64,000 nt of DNA from assembly GCA_965223105.1 (NCBI GenBank), contig OZ244987.1, forward strand, positions 1,116,001 through 1,180,000, written 5' to 3'. The notes under the pieces were generated by a model. It was given only the letters and a program-made list of their open reading frames with translations. It was not told where the DNA came from and did not search any database. The translations under genes and the position numbers were made by a program. This document shows, piece by piece, positions 35,345 to 45,070 of this stretch. The DNA comes from JABDMH01 sp965223105. Its GTDB lineage: Bacteria; Bacteroidota; Bacteroidia; Chitinophagales; Saprospiraceae. The stretch's first letter is position 1; each line of letters starts with the position of its first letter.

Positions 35345-37621
35345 ATGCGAAGGATAGGGTATCTGGTGGCAGCAGCACTATTGATAGCTGTTGCTTTATA
35401 CTGGTTCGTTTTCAGCCAAGGAATCGAGAAACAGCCCCCCTCGATACAATTTATGGCCGAAACCCACCAAGTGGCGGCTGGCCTCTCTATACCCTGGCAG
35501 ATGAACTGGCTACCTTCCGGTGAAATCGTCTTTACCGAGCTGACAGGCACCATAAAGAAAGTTGAGGTGGAGAATGGATTGGTTACGCCCATATATCAGA
35601 TTCCCAATCTGGCCCGGGAGATACAATGCGGCTTATTGGGATTGGCTCTACATCCTAATTTTAAAGAGAGACAGTCTTTGTTTGTAGCGTATAACTATTA
35701 TGATCAAGAGCAAATTTATTTACGAGTTGATGAATTGAAATTCTGGCAGGATACGCTGGAATTTATGCAAACCGTAGTAGATCGATTGCCATCGTTTCCC
35801 ATCAGTATCGGAGGAACTTTGTTGATTGGAAATGATCAGAAACTTTGGATCACAGTGGGTGAAGGAAGCGATAGCGAGCTTTCACAAGCCGACTCTTCGT
35901 TAGCGGGAAAGGTCCTACGATACAACGTAGATGGGTCGATCCCTGTTGATAATCCTGATCCCCTAAGTCCCATTTGGTCTAAGGGATTTAGAAATCCCCA
36001 AGCACTTACTCAAACGCCATTTGGCATTTATGTCACTGAGCATGGTACGTTCAGCAATGATGAATTGAATCATTTGCGCAAGGGTGGCAACTATGGATGG
36101 CCATTGGTTTCCGGTCTGTGCGATACAGCTAATGACTGTGGAGATGATCGATACATTTATCCGATAGCAGCCTGGACACCTACCGTGGCCCCTGGTGGTA
36201 TGGCATTCTATGAGAATGGTGTGCACTATCCTTTTCTCAATAATTCTCTTATGGTGGCTTGTTTAAAGGGTCAAAAATTGCTGGTTCAGCCACTTGATGC
36301 AAAGGGCCAGTCCAAAGGAGAGCATAAAGAAATGCTCAACAACCAACTGGGTAGAATCCGGTCAGTTTTAGTCAATCCGGAGGGCAGAATATTTGTTGGT
36401 ACCTCCAATACTGATGTCTATGGAACCGCCCGGCCCAGTGGTGATGCGATATATGAAATTATCCCTCGTGATTCACTCGTTACTGCTCGAAAGCAAGAAT
36501 TGAATCCTCCGTCTAGTATAAGCCTTGATTCCTCCATTTTGCAGGTTACGGTGTTGGCAGATCATTTGACATTGCCATGGGATCTTAACTGGGTCGGAAG
36601 AAGTGAGATCTGGTTTAATGAGCGGGGGGGTGCCATCAAGCAGGTGAAGGTCAATACGGGACAGGTGGTAGAGATCCATCAAATACAGGATGTGTTTGAG
36701 TCTTCAGATAATTCTGGGATGCATGGGTTTGCTGTCCATCCAGACTATCCGGCAAAGCCTTACTTCTATGGTCACTTCAGCTATGAATTGTACAAGTCCA
36801 GACTTGTGCGGTATGAAGTAGATCCAGACCATCTGAAAGTGGTTGACGAAAAAGTTCTGCTCCCTGAATTGGAAGGCAACAAGTCGCACAATGGCTCTCG
36901 CATAGTATTCGGTCCTGATGGTAAAATCTATTTCTGTATAGGAGATGGTTATAAAAGACGAGCGGCTCAAAAGCTTGACCGATTCAACGGCAAAGTATTG
37001 CGGCTCAATGATGATGGCTCAATCCCCGAAGACAATCCCATACCTGATAGTTATATTTTCACCCTTGGTCATCGAAATCCTCAGGGCTTGGATTGGGGAT
37101 CCAATGGAGTGTTATATGCTTCTGAGCACGGATCCTCAAACGATGATGAAATCAATATCCTTCTACCTGGGGCCAATTACGGATTTCCCAGTGTACAGGG
37201 ATTTTGTGATGATTGGTCAGAACGCCGCTTCTGTGAGAGGAAAGGGGTGATTGAGCCGATCTACTCCTGGACGCCCACGATTGGACCTGCAGGTATTGCC
37301 TATTACGATCATTCAGCCATCCCCGAATGGCAGAATTCCTTACTCATCACAACCCTCAAATCTGGGTATGGTACCGAGGGGCAGCGCCTCCTACAGGCCA
37401 GGCTTTCGGCTGATGGCAAAGAAATCTTGCAAATCAAGGACTACCTCACTTTTAGTTTTGGCAGATTGAGGGATGTGATGGTAGCTCCCGATGGAAGTGT
37501 GTTCATTTGCACTTCTAATCAAGAGAGTAATCAGAACGCTCTAGAGGTGGTGCAAGAAGCAGATGATCGCATCATTCGATTGAGTATTTATGTGCCTGGA
37601 GATCTTCCGGCTGAAGACTAG
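35345..37621 (+). CDS. Tandem PQQ-type glucose/sorbosone dehydrogenase-like protein
   Basis: The 758-residue protein has an N-terminal anchor or signal (LVAAALLIAVALYWF) and two glucose/sorbosone dehydrogenase propellers in tandem (about 35-375 and 395-750). The second keeps the soluble glucose dehydrogenase motif SHNGSRIVFGPDGKIYF, with probable base His515. In the first the same place reads SISIGGTLLIG, with Ser154 in place of the His, so that copy is probably not catalytic. Both retain the GFRNPQ/GHRNPQ and NYGWP/NYGFP motifs. The enzyme would oxidise a sugar in the periplasm with PQQ. The doubled domain is unusual. Confidence 0.86.
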   Translation: MRRIGYLVAAALLIAVALYWFVFSQGIEKQPPSIQFMAETHQVAAGLSIPWQMNWLPSGEIVFTELTGTIKKVEVENGLVTPIYQIPNLAREIQCGLLGLALHPNFKERQSLFVAYNYYDQEQIYLRVDELKFWQDTLEFMQTVVDRLPSFPISIGGTLLIGNDQKLWITVGEGSDSELSQADSSLAGKVLRYNVDGSIPVDNPDPLSPIWSKGFRNPQALTQTPFGIYVTEHGTFSNDELNHLRKGGNYGWPLVSGLCDTANDCGDDRYIYPIAAWTPTVAPGGMAFYENGVHYPFLNNSLMVACLKGQKLLVQPLDAKGQSKGEHKEMLNNQLGRIRSVLVNPEGRIFVGTSNTDVYGTARPSGDAIYEIIPRDSLVTARKQELNPPSSISLDSSILQVTVLADHLTLPWDLNWVGRSEIWFNERGGAIKQVKVNTGQVVEIHQIQDVFESSDNSGMHGFAVHPDYPAKPYFYGHFSYELYKSRLVRYEVDPDHLKVVDEKVLLPELEGNKSHNGSRIVFGPDGKIYFCIGDGYKRRAAQKLDRFNGKVLRLNDDGSIPEDNPIPDSYIFTLGHRNPQGLDWGSNGVLYASEHGSSNDDEINILLPGANYGFPSVQGFCDDWSERRFCERKGVIEPIYSWTPTIGPAGIAYYDHSAIPEWQNSLLITTLKSGYGTEGQRLLQARLSADGKEILQIKDYLTFSFGRLRDVMVAPDGSVFICTSNQESNQNALEVVQEADDRIIRLSIYVPGDLPAED

Positions 37622-37666
37622 GCCATACCTTTCCTAAGAGGCCACATTGAGGATAGCCAGTGTTAA

Positions 37667-39376
37667 TTAATTCTTTACAAAGCTCCCAAAATATACTTTC
37701 TGCTGATCTCTTACCCTCACATGGTAAAATCCAGGTGAAAGAAAATCGACATGTAGGCCTTGTGGTTGTAAGCTGACTTCTTGCACCTTTTTTCCAGCCA
37801 AGTCATAGATCCCCACTTTTGCGACCAGTAGATTAGGAGAATTGCCTCCTGGCAGATCAATCTTTAAGACTCCCCCTACGGGATTGGGATAAATCTGTAA
37901 TGTAGAATTGGGAATCTCTACTAGCGATGTCACGTAGAGATACGCCTGCATACTGTTGTCTGATCGATCTTGTTCCAGTCGATGGTCAGGTACCTGAATG
38001 AACGCATGGTAGGGTACGGTACGTACGGTTCCAACTCCTCCGATGGTATCCTTGAAGCTCAGGATCTCACCAGGTGCTAGTGCAATTTCAAAATACCTAG
38101 AATTTCTTCCAGTAAAACAAAAGGATCCGCCAGTACTATTATTGTAGTATGTGAAATTATCCACGGTGACTTCCCCCACATTGCGAATTACTACTTCGCT
38201 GACCGCACCAGCCAGGTAGTCGAACTCACAGAGATCTCCCGAACATTCTTCGGGTTTTAGTGAATCCAGTATCTCAACGCTTTCAACCGCTAAATTGCCT
38301 TCGTAGGTCGAAAGGCCATTGTTGGGATCAAGTCGCTGTAGCACCGGAAAGGTCGGTCCGTACCGATAACTGGAGTCTTTAAAAGTTACGGAGCCAACTA
38401 GCAATACTTGCTTACCATGTTCGGAAAGATTAATGGCCTGCAGAGGATGGGAATGGGTGAAAAGGGTATCAAGAGATCCCAGCGATTCTCCTTCTCGAAA
38501 CCACATCATCCGATGGGAGAACTGAAATAGATGATAAATGGAATTGTTTAAGGCAACGATATCTATTGAGACAATATCGGCATCTAAATCAAGTGAATCA
38601 ATAGGTGTCGATCCTCTGCAGTTGTATTTGCGTAATATGTGATCCTCCCCAATGGCGTATAAGGATTTATTCACCAAATGAATCTCTTTGCTGTTCTCAA
38701 TGACGGATAGTTCCATGGCATCGTTGGTGATGTGATAATACCAAAGGGAATCAAATCGAAAATAGGACCCACCTGGTTTATACTGTGGATCTCCTGTGTA
38801 GATTAATAATTCATTTTCATCGACCATACCAATGTGATAGGTAGCATCGTCAGGTTTGGGCAATAGTCTGACGAAGGACGTATCGAGCGTAGCACTGTAA
38901 AAATGTAAATTGTTGCCATTGGAAAAAATCAGATAATCAGAGTTTACAACCAGAGAAGTGTTAGAGAAATCATCTACAGCAGGAAAATATTCAACCGTAT
39001 CCGTCATTGATTGAACAATCTCAGCTTGGGAATTGAGCGACGTCAATATGACCTGGGTCACGTCATACAGTTCCTCCGACTCATTCGTAAATGTTATCAA
39101 ATGCACCAAGTCCCTAAAGGTATCCAAGACCATGGCCGGAGTGACGCTAAAATAGGACGCAATAACATGCTCCTCCACCAATTTGCCCAGCGTATCAAAA
39201 ATCAAATATCCACTTCCTGGACATTGATCCAGATCCGCCGCTACAAAGATCTTGTCTCCCAGATGTACAGCATCATAAAATCTTGACATTTCATGCTGAC
39301 TGTATACGTATTCAAAATCCTGGCAGAGAGCGACAGTTGAAAAAAGGAGCCAGGCCAGAAGGAGAGAATGCTGCAC
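37667..39376 (-). CDS. Secreted beta-propeller-like protein with T9SS type A sorting domain
   Basis: The 569-residue protein has a signal peptide (SLLLAWLLFSTVALCQ). A long region (about 20-350) of beta-strand-like repeats without a named motif comes next, then a CARDB-like Ig segment (about 385-470, VVIRNVGEVTVDNFTYYNN) and a C-terminal type A T9SS sorting domain (LQIYPNPVGGVLKIDLPGG ... SPGFYHVRVRDQ). It is predicted to be secreted through the type IX system. I do not recognise its function. It converges with the tandem dehydrogenase gene (45-bp gap). Confidence 0.8.
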   Translation of the reverse strand: MQHSLLLAWLLFSTVALCQDFEYVYSQHEMSRFYDAVHLGDKIFVAADLDQCPGSGYLIFDTLGKLVEEHVIASYFSVTPAMVLDTFRDLVHLITFTNESEELYDVTQVILTSLNSQAEIVQSMTDTVEYFPAVDDFSNTSLVVNSDYLIFSNGNNLHFYSATLDTSFVRLLPKPDDATYHIGMVDENELLIYTGDPQYKPGGSYFRFDSLWYYHITNDAMELSVIENSKEIHLVNKSLYAIGEDHILRKYNCRGSTPIDSLDLDADIVSIDIVALNNSIYHLFQFSHRMMWFREGESLGSLDTLFTHSHPLQAINLSEHGKQVLLVGSVTFKDSSYRYGPTFPVLQRLDPNNGLSTYEGNLAVESVEILDSLKPEECSGDLCEFDYLAGAVSEVVIRNVGEVTVDNFTYYNNSTGGSFCFTGRNSRYFEIALAPGEILSFKDTIGGVGTVRTVPYHAFIQVPDHRLEQDRSDNSMQAYLYVTSLVEIPNSTLQIYPNPVGGVLKIDLPGGNSPNLLVAKVGIYDLAGKKVQEVSLQPQGLHVDFLSPGFYHVRVRDQQKVYFGSFVKN

Positions 39377-39647
39377 GGCTTGTTATGAAGGTGTAAGTAC
39401 AATTTAGAAAATTATTCAGAGTTATTACCTGCCTCAATAAACGACTCTCTAATAAGGTTGGAATAGGCATGCTATGATATCCTTTTGATATCCTTGACTT
39501 TCCTGTAAGTATCCCTAACGTTTCCCAATTTGGCGCTCGGTCATGCAAACGCCAAATCACCACCGAGATCTATCATTCCTTGATTCGTTATACGCGAATT
39601 TTCTGGAAATATGCTTAATGAGCAGTAATCCCGACTCCTATATTATT

Positions 39648-40544
39648 TCATATCTCAGGGGTGGTAGCAAGGTTCAATTCAGGAAGCTGGAGTTCTAATG
39701 ATTGATTCATTTTCCTCGAGAAGTAGTCGACCAATACTGGTGTATGAGATTCTTCAGCCTGATGCATGAAAAAGTAAACCTCCTTGATGCCTGCTTTTTT
39801 CCATTCTGCAAGACGATCGACCCACTGGTCTAGTCGGTCAAAATCACTTCGGTGTAACCCGTATCCGTTAAAACGAATGAAAGCGGTCGTGCTGGTTAAA
39901 CACATGTGTAGGGCGTCTCGTCGAAGAGCTACATCGGTGATGGTGGCCGGTATTCCTTTGCTGGCAAGGGCTCTCATGGTTTCTGTAAAGGTAGGTTCAG
40001 TGAACCAGTCCTGGTGCCGGAATTCAATTGTCATGGAATATTGATCAGGGATCTGTTCCAGGAACTGATCGACTCGGTTCTTATATTTGGGTGCAAAATT
40101 GTGTGCCAGAGTCAGGAAGCTACAGCCCAGGTTCTCTTCCATAAGGGCAACCGAATCCATAAAGTATTGGATGTTTTCGTCCACATCCTTGAGTCGCTTG
40201 AAGTGTGTTATTCGTTGGGACCACTTAGGGCAATATTTAAAAGCTTGGCCTTGGGCAGCCTCAGCCCATTTGGCAATACTTCTGCGGCTAAGCCGATAAA
40301 ATGTTCCGTTTAGTTCGATGGCATTGAAACGCTGGATGTAACTTGAAAGAAAATCTTTTTCCTTGGTTCCATCGGGATAGATTGGACCCACCCAGGCAGG
40401 AATTCCCCATTTTCCGCAACCGACATATACCGAAAACTCAGAGGAGGGTTGAAGGTCTTGGTGAATAATCGATTGTTTGTGATCCTCGGGGAGAGCAAGG
40501 TCAAGTCCCTCCAGTTCTTCCTGAGTAGCATGGCCAAATTTCAT
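39648..40544 (-). CDS. DUF72 (YecE-like) TIM-barrel protein
   Basis: The 298-residue cytoplasmic protein matches DUF72: YVGCGKWGIPAWVGPIYP near residue 40, FNAIELNGTFYRL, KCPxx-like FKYCPKWSQRITHFKRL, SMTIEFRHQDWF and YGLHRSDF. The family forms a TIM barrel resembling xylose isomerase and has no established activity. It is a lone gene. Confidence 0.9.
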   Translation of the reverse strand: MKFGHATQEELEGLDLALPEDHKQSIIHQDLQPSSEFSVYVGCGKWGIPAWVGPIYPDGTKEKDFLSSYIQRFNAIELNGTFYRLSRRSIAKWAEAAQGQAFKYCPKWSQRITHFKRLKDVDENIQYFMDSVALMEENLGCSFLTLAHNFAPKYKNRVDQFLEQIPDQYSMTIEFRHQDWFTEPTFTETMRALASKGIPATITDVALRRDALHMCLTSTTAFIRFNGYGLHRSDFDRLDQWVDRLAEWKKAGIKEVYFFMHQAEESHTPVLVDYFSRKMNQSLELQLPELNLATTPEI

Positions 40545-40703
40545 ACGTAGATTACTTTAGAACTAAATTAAACAGTCTCAGGCACTTTTGGGAAAATTCT
40601 CTATTCACATAGCTCACCCGTGTGATCACGAAGGCTTTTGCAGATTATTTTCCGATACTTGAAGGAAGTTCTTATTGGTAGTGAGAAAAAAGAAATTGAT
40701 TTT

Positions 40704-41303
40704 ATGAAACGGATTAGATTCTTCTTAATCAACACGCTCATCGGGGGCTTCTTGGTACTGCTGCCGTTGGTGATTTTTGCCCTTTTGATTCAATTGATAT
40801 TTAATTTAGTAAAGAATTTGTTGGCACCGATTTCCAATCTCTTACAGAGTGAATTGGAGCTGCAAATGCCCGACTACGTTTTCAGCCTCATCGCCTTTGT
40901 GGTCGTTATCGTGATCTGTTTCTTGATCGGACTGTTCATCCGTACGCAGGTCGGTAAGAATTCATTTGCTTACTTGGAGCGTACCTATCTGTTGAGGCTA
41001 CCATTGTATGGAACCATCAAAGAGACGGTACAACAGTTTACCGGCGCCAAAAAAATGCCTTTTTCTGAGGTAGTATCCGTAGATGTGTTTAGCAATGGTA
41101 CCAGGATGACCGGTTTTATCACCGATGAGCATGAAAGTGGAAATTTCACAGTTTTTGTACCAACTGGTCCCAATCCGACCAATGGATTTATTTTCCATGT
41201 GACCAAGGAACAGATCACCAGATTGGAAGACGTCAAAACCGATGATGCCATGCGATCAATCATCGCCGTGGGCGTGGGCTCAAAGAAGATCATGAAATAT
41301 TGA
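40704..41303 (+). CDS. DUF502 family inner-membrane protein
   Basis: The protein has about 199 residues from the ATG at 40704 (a TTG at 40638 would add 22 residues with no membrane-protein character). Two membrane helices (about 8-35 and 58-85: FLINTLIGGFLVLLPLVIFALLI, FVVVIVICFLIGLFI) flank a short loop. The conserved soluble C-terminal domain has YGTIKETVQQF and FVPTGPNPTNGFIFHV, diagnostic of DUF502. The function is unknown. It is a single gene followed by a long non-coding stretch. Confidence 0.9.
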   Translation: MKRIRFFLINTLIGGFLVLLPLVIFALLIQLIFNLVKNLLAPISNLLQSELELQMPDYVFSLIAFVVVIVICFLIGLFIRTQVGKNSFAYLERTYLLRLPLYGTIKETVQQFTGAKKMPFSEVVSVDVFSNGTRMTGFITDEHESGNFTVFVPTGPNPTNGFIFHVTKEQITRLEDVKTDDAMRSIIAVGVGSKKIMKY

Positions 41304-41841
41304 AAATACGCCATTTCCATACGGGGTTAGTGAACTCCAAACATTGCTATAGGATTCGTGCCGAGTGTATCTATGCAAAAATGACAATGACTTTTGGCAA
41401 ATTGGGACGAGCGATTTCTGTCAGGGATCAGGTCCAAGATCTGGGGAGATCCCGGACCCGACGAAACCGCTTGCAGTTGTGTACTTAACGAGCTATGGTG
41501 AGATGCCACACTTGCTACAAAGAGCAATTCCGGAGCGATTTCACCTTTTGGTGAATGTCCAGTGGACATTAAGCGAACGCAACCAACGTAGTTTTAGTGG
41601 GTGGGTGGAGACGCAAAAGAATAAATTCAACTATCTGGTACTCAATATATAGCAGAATAAGTAATATGAAAGTGATGTAAGATATTGATAATCAGTTTAT
41701 TCGTATATTTACAATTTACTTATACATATGTATCAACAATAATATCACATATTTAGATCCACGCCTTGACTCGTTTGATCTTTTGACGTATTCATGCTTC
41801 CATCGAATTGGGCAATAACTAACTAATGGAGGCTCAGCTAG
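41304..41841. other. 538-bp intergenic region
   Basis: It separates the convergent DUF502 and arginine deiminase genes. The open frame at 41365-41652 has no family-like features. The right half is very AT-rich and contains a 12-bp palindrome ATACATATGTAT at 41722-41733, which could bind a dimeric regulator but may be chance. No terminator with a T-run is apparent. Confidence 0.45.
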
Positions 41842-43092
41842 CTAGCCTTCACGTAAAATTGGAAAAGTCATACAATGTGACCCACCTCGAGCTCGAGACA
41901 GCTCTGCTGAGGGAATGTGGACGATGGTATTTTCAACAGCTGTCGCATCTACTGTAGAATTTAGGAAGTCTTCCGCTGCCATACAATCATACCCATGCTC
42001 TGCGAGACTCCGAAGAGTTCTTACATTCCGATCATAAGTGATTGCTACCCCAGGTCTGATGGCTACCAGATTACAAGCATCGGTCCATTGCTCTCTTTCT
42101 TGATAGGGTGAAAGGCCTCCACCGGCAAAAATAAATTGCATCTCTGCGTTGATTTCTGAGTGGACAAAATCTTTCACCGAATGATATATCGCTTTACTTC
42201 CATTCCTGCGAAAGACAGTGACATACGAACTCAAGCCATCATACACCAATGGCCGGTAGCATACGATGTGATGATGGTTGATACGCGTAAATATGGTATC
42301 AATATGCATGAATGATCGATCATTGGGAATATTGATTTGCACCACATTATCGATCAGGTTCCTTTCAAAAAGTACATCTTTAAGGGATAGAATGGCATGT
42401 TCGGTGGTGCGTTCAGAGCACCCGATAAGGAAGTGATTTTCAGAGAACACCATCGTGTCACCTCCCTCAATAGAAACAATTTCACCTCTCCTTGAACGGG
42501 GAAAAAGTTCAACATCATTCATGTTTATGATTCGATTTTCTTTACGCAATCGCAGGAAATCAGGGTGTGCATAAAGAATGAAGCGAGTGATAAAGTTCTC
42601 TCGATAGCGGGCTTCTTTAGCAGCGCGCGTAACGATGATCTGGTCTTTGATGGTGACGGCGATGTCACGAGTGAAAATGAAATTGGGAATGGGTTCAAAT
42701 AGATAGAGGTCCTGATCTGCCAAATAACCACTGATCAGCACATCAGCCAGTTCATCATTATCGAGTTCACTCAGCGTTTTGATGTACTTGGAAGGTAGCT
42801 CCTCAAAATCGATGATTCGAGCAATGATCTCTTCCTGAGCTACCTGATCGGCATCAAGGGCCTCTTTAAGTAGTGTATTGATGTAGATGACATTTTCATT
42901 GCCGATAAATTTCTGCAAAACCGCGGCAAATATGTCGTGCTCTTCCTGGATCTTGGGCAGATAAACGATGTCATCAAAGAGCAATTCATCTGATCGTTTT
43001 GGACTTACTCTAGATATCCCAGACTCAGGCCGGTGGATGATCACTTTCTTTAAAGAGCCGATTTCAGATTGGACAAAGACAGATGTAAACAT
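41842..43092 (-). CDS. arcA: Arginine deiminase
   Basis: From the ATG at 43092 the protein has 416 residues. It begins with the typical EIGSLKKVIIHRPE, then PNFIFTRDIAV (Asp of the guanidino site), SIEGGDTMVF (Glu), HIDTIFTRI (catalytic His) and RGGSHCMTFPI with nucleophile Cys407. The whole active-site set is present, so it should hydrolyse arginine to citrulline and ammonia in the cytoplasm. The frame extends upstream to 43245, but that lead does not resemble the family. No arcB, arcC or arginine antiporter is adjacent, so it is probably not part of a classical ATP-yielding ADI operon. Confidence 0.92.
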   Translation of the reverse strand: MFTSVFVQSEIGSLKKVIIHRPESGISRVSPKRSDELLFDDIVYLPKIQEEHDIFAAVLQKFIGNENVIYINTLLKEALDADQVAQEEIIARIIDFEELPSKYIKTLSELDNDELADVLISGYLADQDLYLFEPIPNFIFTRDIAVTIKDQIIVTRAAKEARYRENFITRFILYAHPDFLRLRKENRIINMNDVELFPRSRRGEIVSIEGGDTMVFSENHFLIGCSERTTEHAILSLKDVLFERNLIDNVVQINIPNDRSFMHIDTIFTRINHHHIVCYRPLVYDGLSSYVTVFRRNGSKAIYHSVKDFVHSEINAEMQFIFAGGGLSPYQEREQWTDACNLVAIRPGVAITYDRNVRTLRSLAEHGYDCMAAEDFLNSTVDATAVENTIVHIPSAELSRARGGSHCMTFPILREG

Positions 43093-43320
43093 TGGCTTTT
43101 TTCTAGTGCTTTTCTCAGCAGCTAAAGCTAAGCAAAGGTCTGCATAGGGAAGAGCTAAATGATCCCTAATATGATCTAGCAAATCCCCAGCCCATTTCTG
43201 TGGCTTGCATCTTCCAGAGCCTTTGTATACGAGTCGGGTTCGCATTTATTTCCTTAATTTGTAGATAGGTTTGAAACTCAATAACCCAGTAGATTGTAGT
43301 TAGAAGGTACGATATCTAGT

Positions 43321-43989
43321 ATGAGTGAACTATTTAAGAACCTAAAGTCCATATTTGTTGTCGATGAGGGCAGCAAGGTGACTACCCCCAGGGAAGACAA
43401 ACCACCTACAGAGCAGAAGTCCAAGACCGAGGTGCCAAGAAAAACTGCTTTGGAGGTAGAAATCGGGGAAGGGGAGGTGAATGCCAAGTTTACCAACATC
43501 CTTTTGAAGGCTATTGAAGCCAACAATCAACAAGGCTTTGATTACCTGGAATTCAAGAAGTCATTGCAAAATCTTCAAAAGATGGGGATGGATGAGCAGA
43601 CCATTTATCAATCAGCCTATGCAACGGCTCAGACGATGGGAGCCACACCAAAGGCATTGATTGATTCGGCTGAGCACTACCTCCAAGTTCTGGGTAAAGA
43701 AGAGGAGAAATTTGGCCTTGCCCTTTCCAAGCAGAGAGAAAAACAGATTGATGGGCGGCATCGTGAGATGCAGACCTTGCAGGAGGGCATAGCAAAGAAA
43801 AAAGCAAAGATCAAGGAGCTTCAAGAGCAGGTAACCGCAGATGAAAACCGGTTGACGAAGATAGCCGATTCCATTAAGGAAGCTGCTGAGAAGGTTGAAT
43901 CGACTAATCAAGATTTCATAGCTAGTTATCGAAATCTTGTGACGCAGATAAAGCAAGATGTAACAAACATTAAGGAATTCTTGAAATAG
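43321..43989 (+). CDS. Cytoplasmic coiled-coil protein, first gene of the OmpA-ABC operon
   Basis: The 222-residue soluble protein has a charged, disordered N-terminus (about 15-45), a helical middle (about 50-125, EANNQQGFDYLEFKKSLQNLQ) and a long C-terminal coiled coil (about 130-222) rich in Lys, Glu and Gln. There is no signal peptide and no known catalytic motif. It is followed 39 bp later by a second coiled-coil protein and then a solute-binding protein, permease and ATPase, so it is probably an adaptor or stress-response scaffold for the ABC system. I do not recognise the family by name. Confidence 0.72.
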   Translation: MSELFKNLKSIFVVDEGSKVTTPREDKPPTEQKSKTEVPRKTALEVEIGEGEVNAKFTNILLKAIEANNQQGFDYLEFKKSLQNLQKMGMDEQTIYQSAYATAQTMGATPKALIDSAEHYLQVLGKEEEKFGLALSKQREKQIDGRHREMQTLQEGIAKKKAKIKELQEQVTADENRLTKIADSIKEAAEKVESTNQDFIASYRNLVTQIKQDVTNIKEFLK

Positions 43990-44028
43990 AGATTATTATC
44001 AGTTATTCAAATTAATTAGGATATAAGA

Positions 44029-45042
44029 ATGGCTTCAAAAACGAGTTTTTGGAAAAGACCGGAGGGAGTTACCGGGGCCCTTTTCTTGGTAGCTTTACTA
44101 GCTGGTGCAGCTTATCTCGTTGTCCAAGGACTACCGGTAATCGTCGGGCTATTGTCTAACACATTGGCACTAGCTGGAATGTTGTTGGTACTGGGTGCTA
44201 TTATTTATATGGTACTGGACCCTAAGATGCGCAATCTTGTTTGGTTCATGTATAAGAGTGTGATGCGATGGATCACCGGTATTTTTGTTCAGATCGATCC
44301 AATCGGGATTTTAAAGAGTTATGTTGATGATCTGAAAGACAATCTGCGAAAGATGAACCGGCAGATCAGTCAGCTTAGGGGTCAGATGCATAAGTTGCAG
44401 GAAATGATCCTAAACAACAAAAAGGAAATAGCCAACAATCTAAACCTTGCCAGCAAGGCCAAGGAGAAAAATAAGCAATCAGTAATGATCTTGAAGTCCC
44501 GAAAGGCGGGACGATTGAAGGAATCCAACCTTAAATTGGAAGACCTGTATAAAAAGATGGAGATCCTGTACCGCGTATTGCGAAAAATGTATGAAAATTC
44601 GGAGATCATGCTTGAAGATATCCAGGATCAGGTCATGGTCAAGGAGCAAGAGCGAAAGGCTATCCACGCGAGCAATTCTGCCATGCGATCGGCGATGAAC
44701 GTCATCAACGGGAATGCCGACAAGAGGGCAATGTTTGACCAGGCTCTTGAAGCCATAGCAGATGACGTGAGCAATAAGGTGGGTGAGATGGAGCGCTTCA
44801 TGGAGATGTCAGAAAATTTTATGCAATCGGTAGATTTACAAAATGGTGTCTTCGAAGAGGAAGGACTCGCGATGTTAGAAAAGTGGGAAAAAGAGGGTGT
44901 ATCACTCTTGCTGGGAGATAAGAAGGAAGAACTGCTTTTAGAGGCCGAAGACGATAAGAATGTTTTGGATCTTAATGAACCCATCAAAAAACCGGTGAGG
45001 GTAGGAAACCATACGAATCAATACGACACTTTCTTTGAATAA
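44029..45042 (+). CDS. Inner-membrane coiled-coil protein, second gene of the OmpA-ABC operon
   Basis: The 337-residue protein has two adjacent membrane helices near the N-terminus (about 14-33 and 36-65, LFLVALLAGAAYLVVQG and LALAGMLLVLGAIIYMVL). A long cytoplasmic coiled coil follows (about 95-220, LRKMNRQISQLRGQMHKLQEM), then an acidic helical tail. Its overall plan, membrane attachment plus PspA-like coiled coils, fits a membrane-stress or assembly factor. This is inference from layout; it lacks the PspA sequence signature. It lies 28 bp before the solute-binding/OmpA fusion gene. Confidence 0.74.
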   Translation: MASKTSFWKRPEGVTGALFLVALLAGAAYLVVQGLPVIVGLLSNTLALAGMLLVLGAIIYMVLDPKMRNLVWFMYKSVMRWITGIFVQIDPIGILKSYVDDLKDNLRKMNRQISQLRGQMHKLQEMILNNKKEIANNLNLASKAKEKNKQSVMILKSRKAGRLKESNLKLEDLYKKMEILYRVLRKMYENSEIMLEDIQDQVMVKEQERKAIHASNSAMRSAMNVINGNADKRAMFDQALEAIADDVSNKVGEMERFMEMSENFMQSVDLQNGVFEEEGLAMLEKWEKEGVSLLLGDKKEELLLEAEDDKNVLDLNEPIKKPVRVGNHTNQYDTFFE

Positions 45043-45070
45043 GTAACAACTGATACAATTGTAGATACAA

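Noticed and set aside
41365..41652. Plus-strand open frame of 95 codons after the DUF502 gene
   Set aside because: It has no recognisable features, no ribosome-binding site and atypical composition.
43093..43245. 51-residue N-terminal extension of arginine deiminase
   Set aside because: The extension does not resemble the family, whose conserved start (EIGSLKKVIIHRPE) follows the ATG at 43092 directly.
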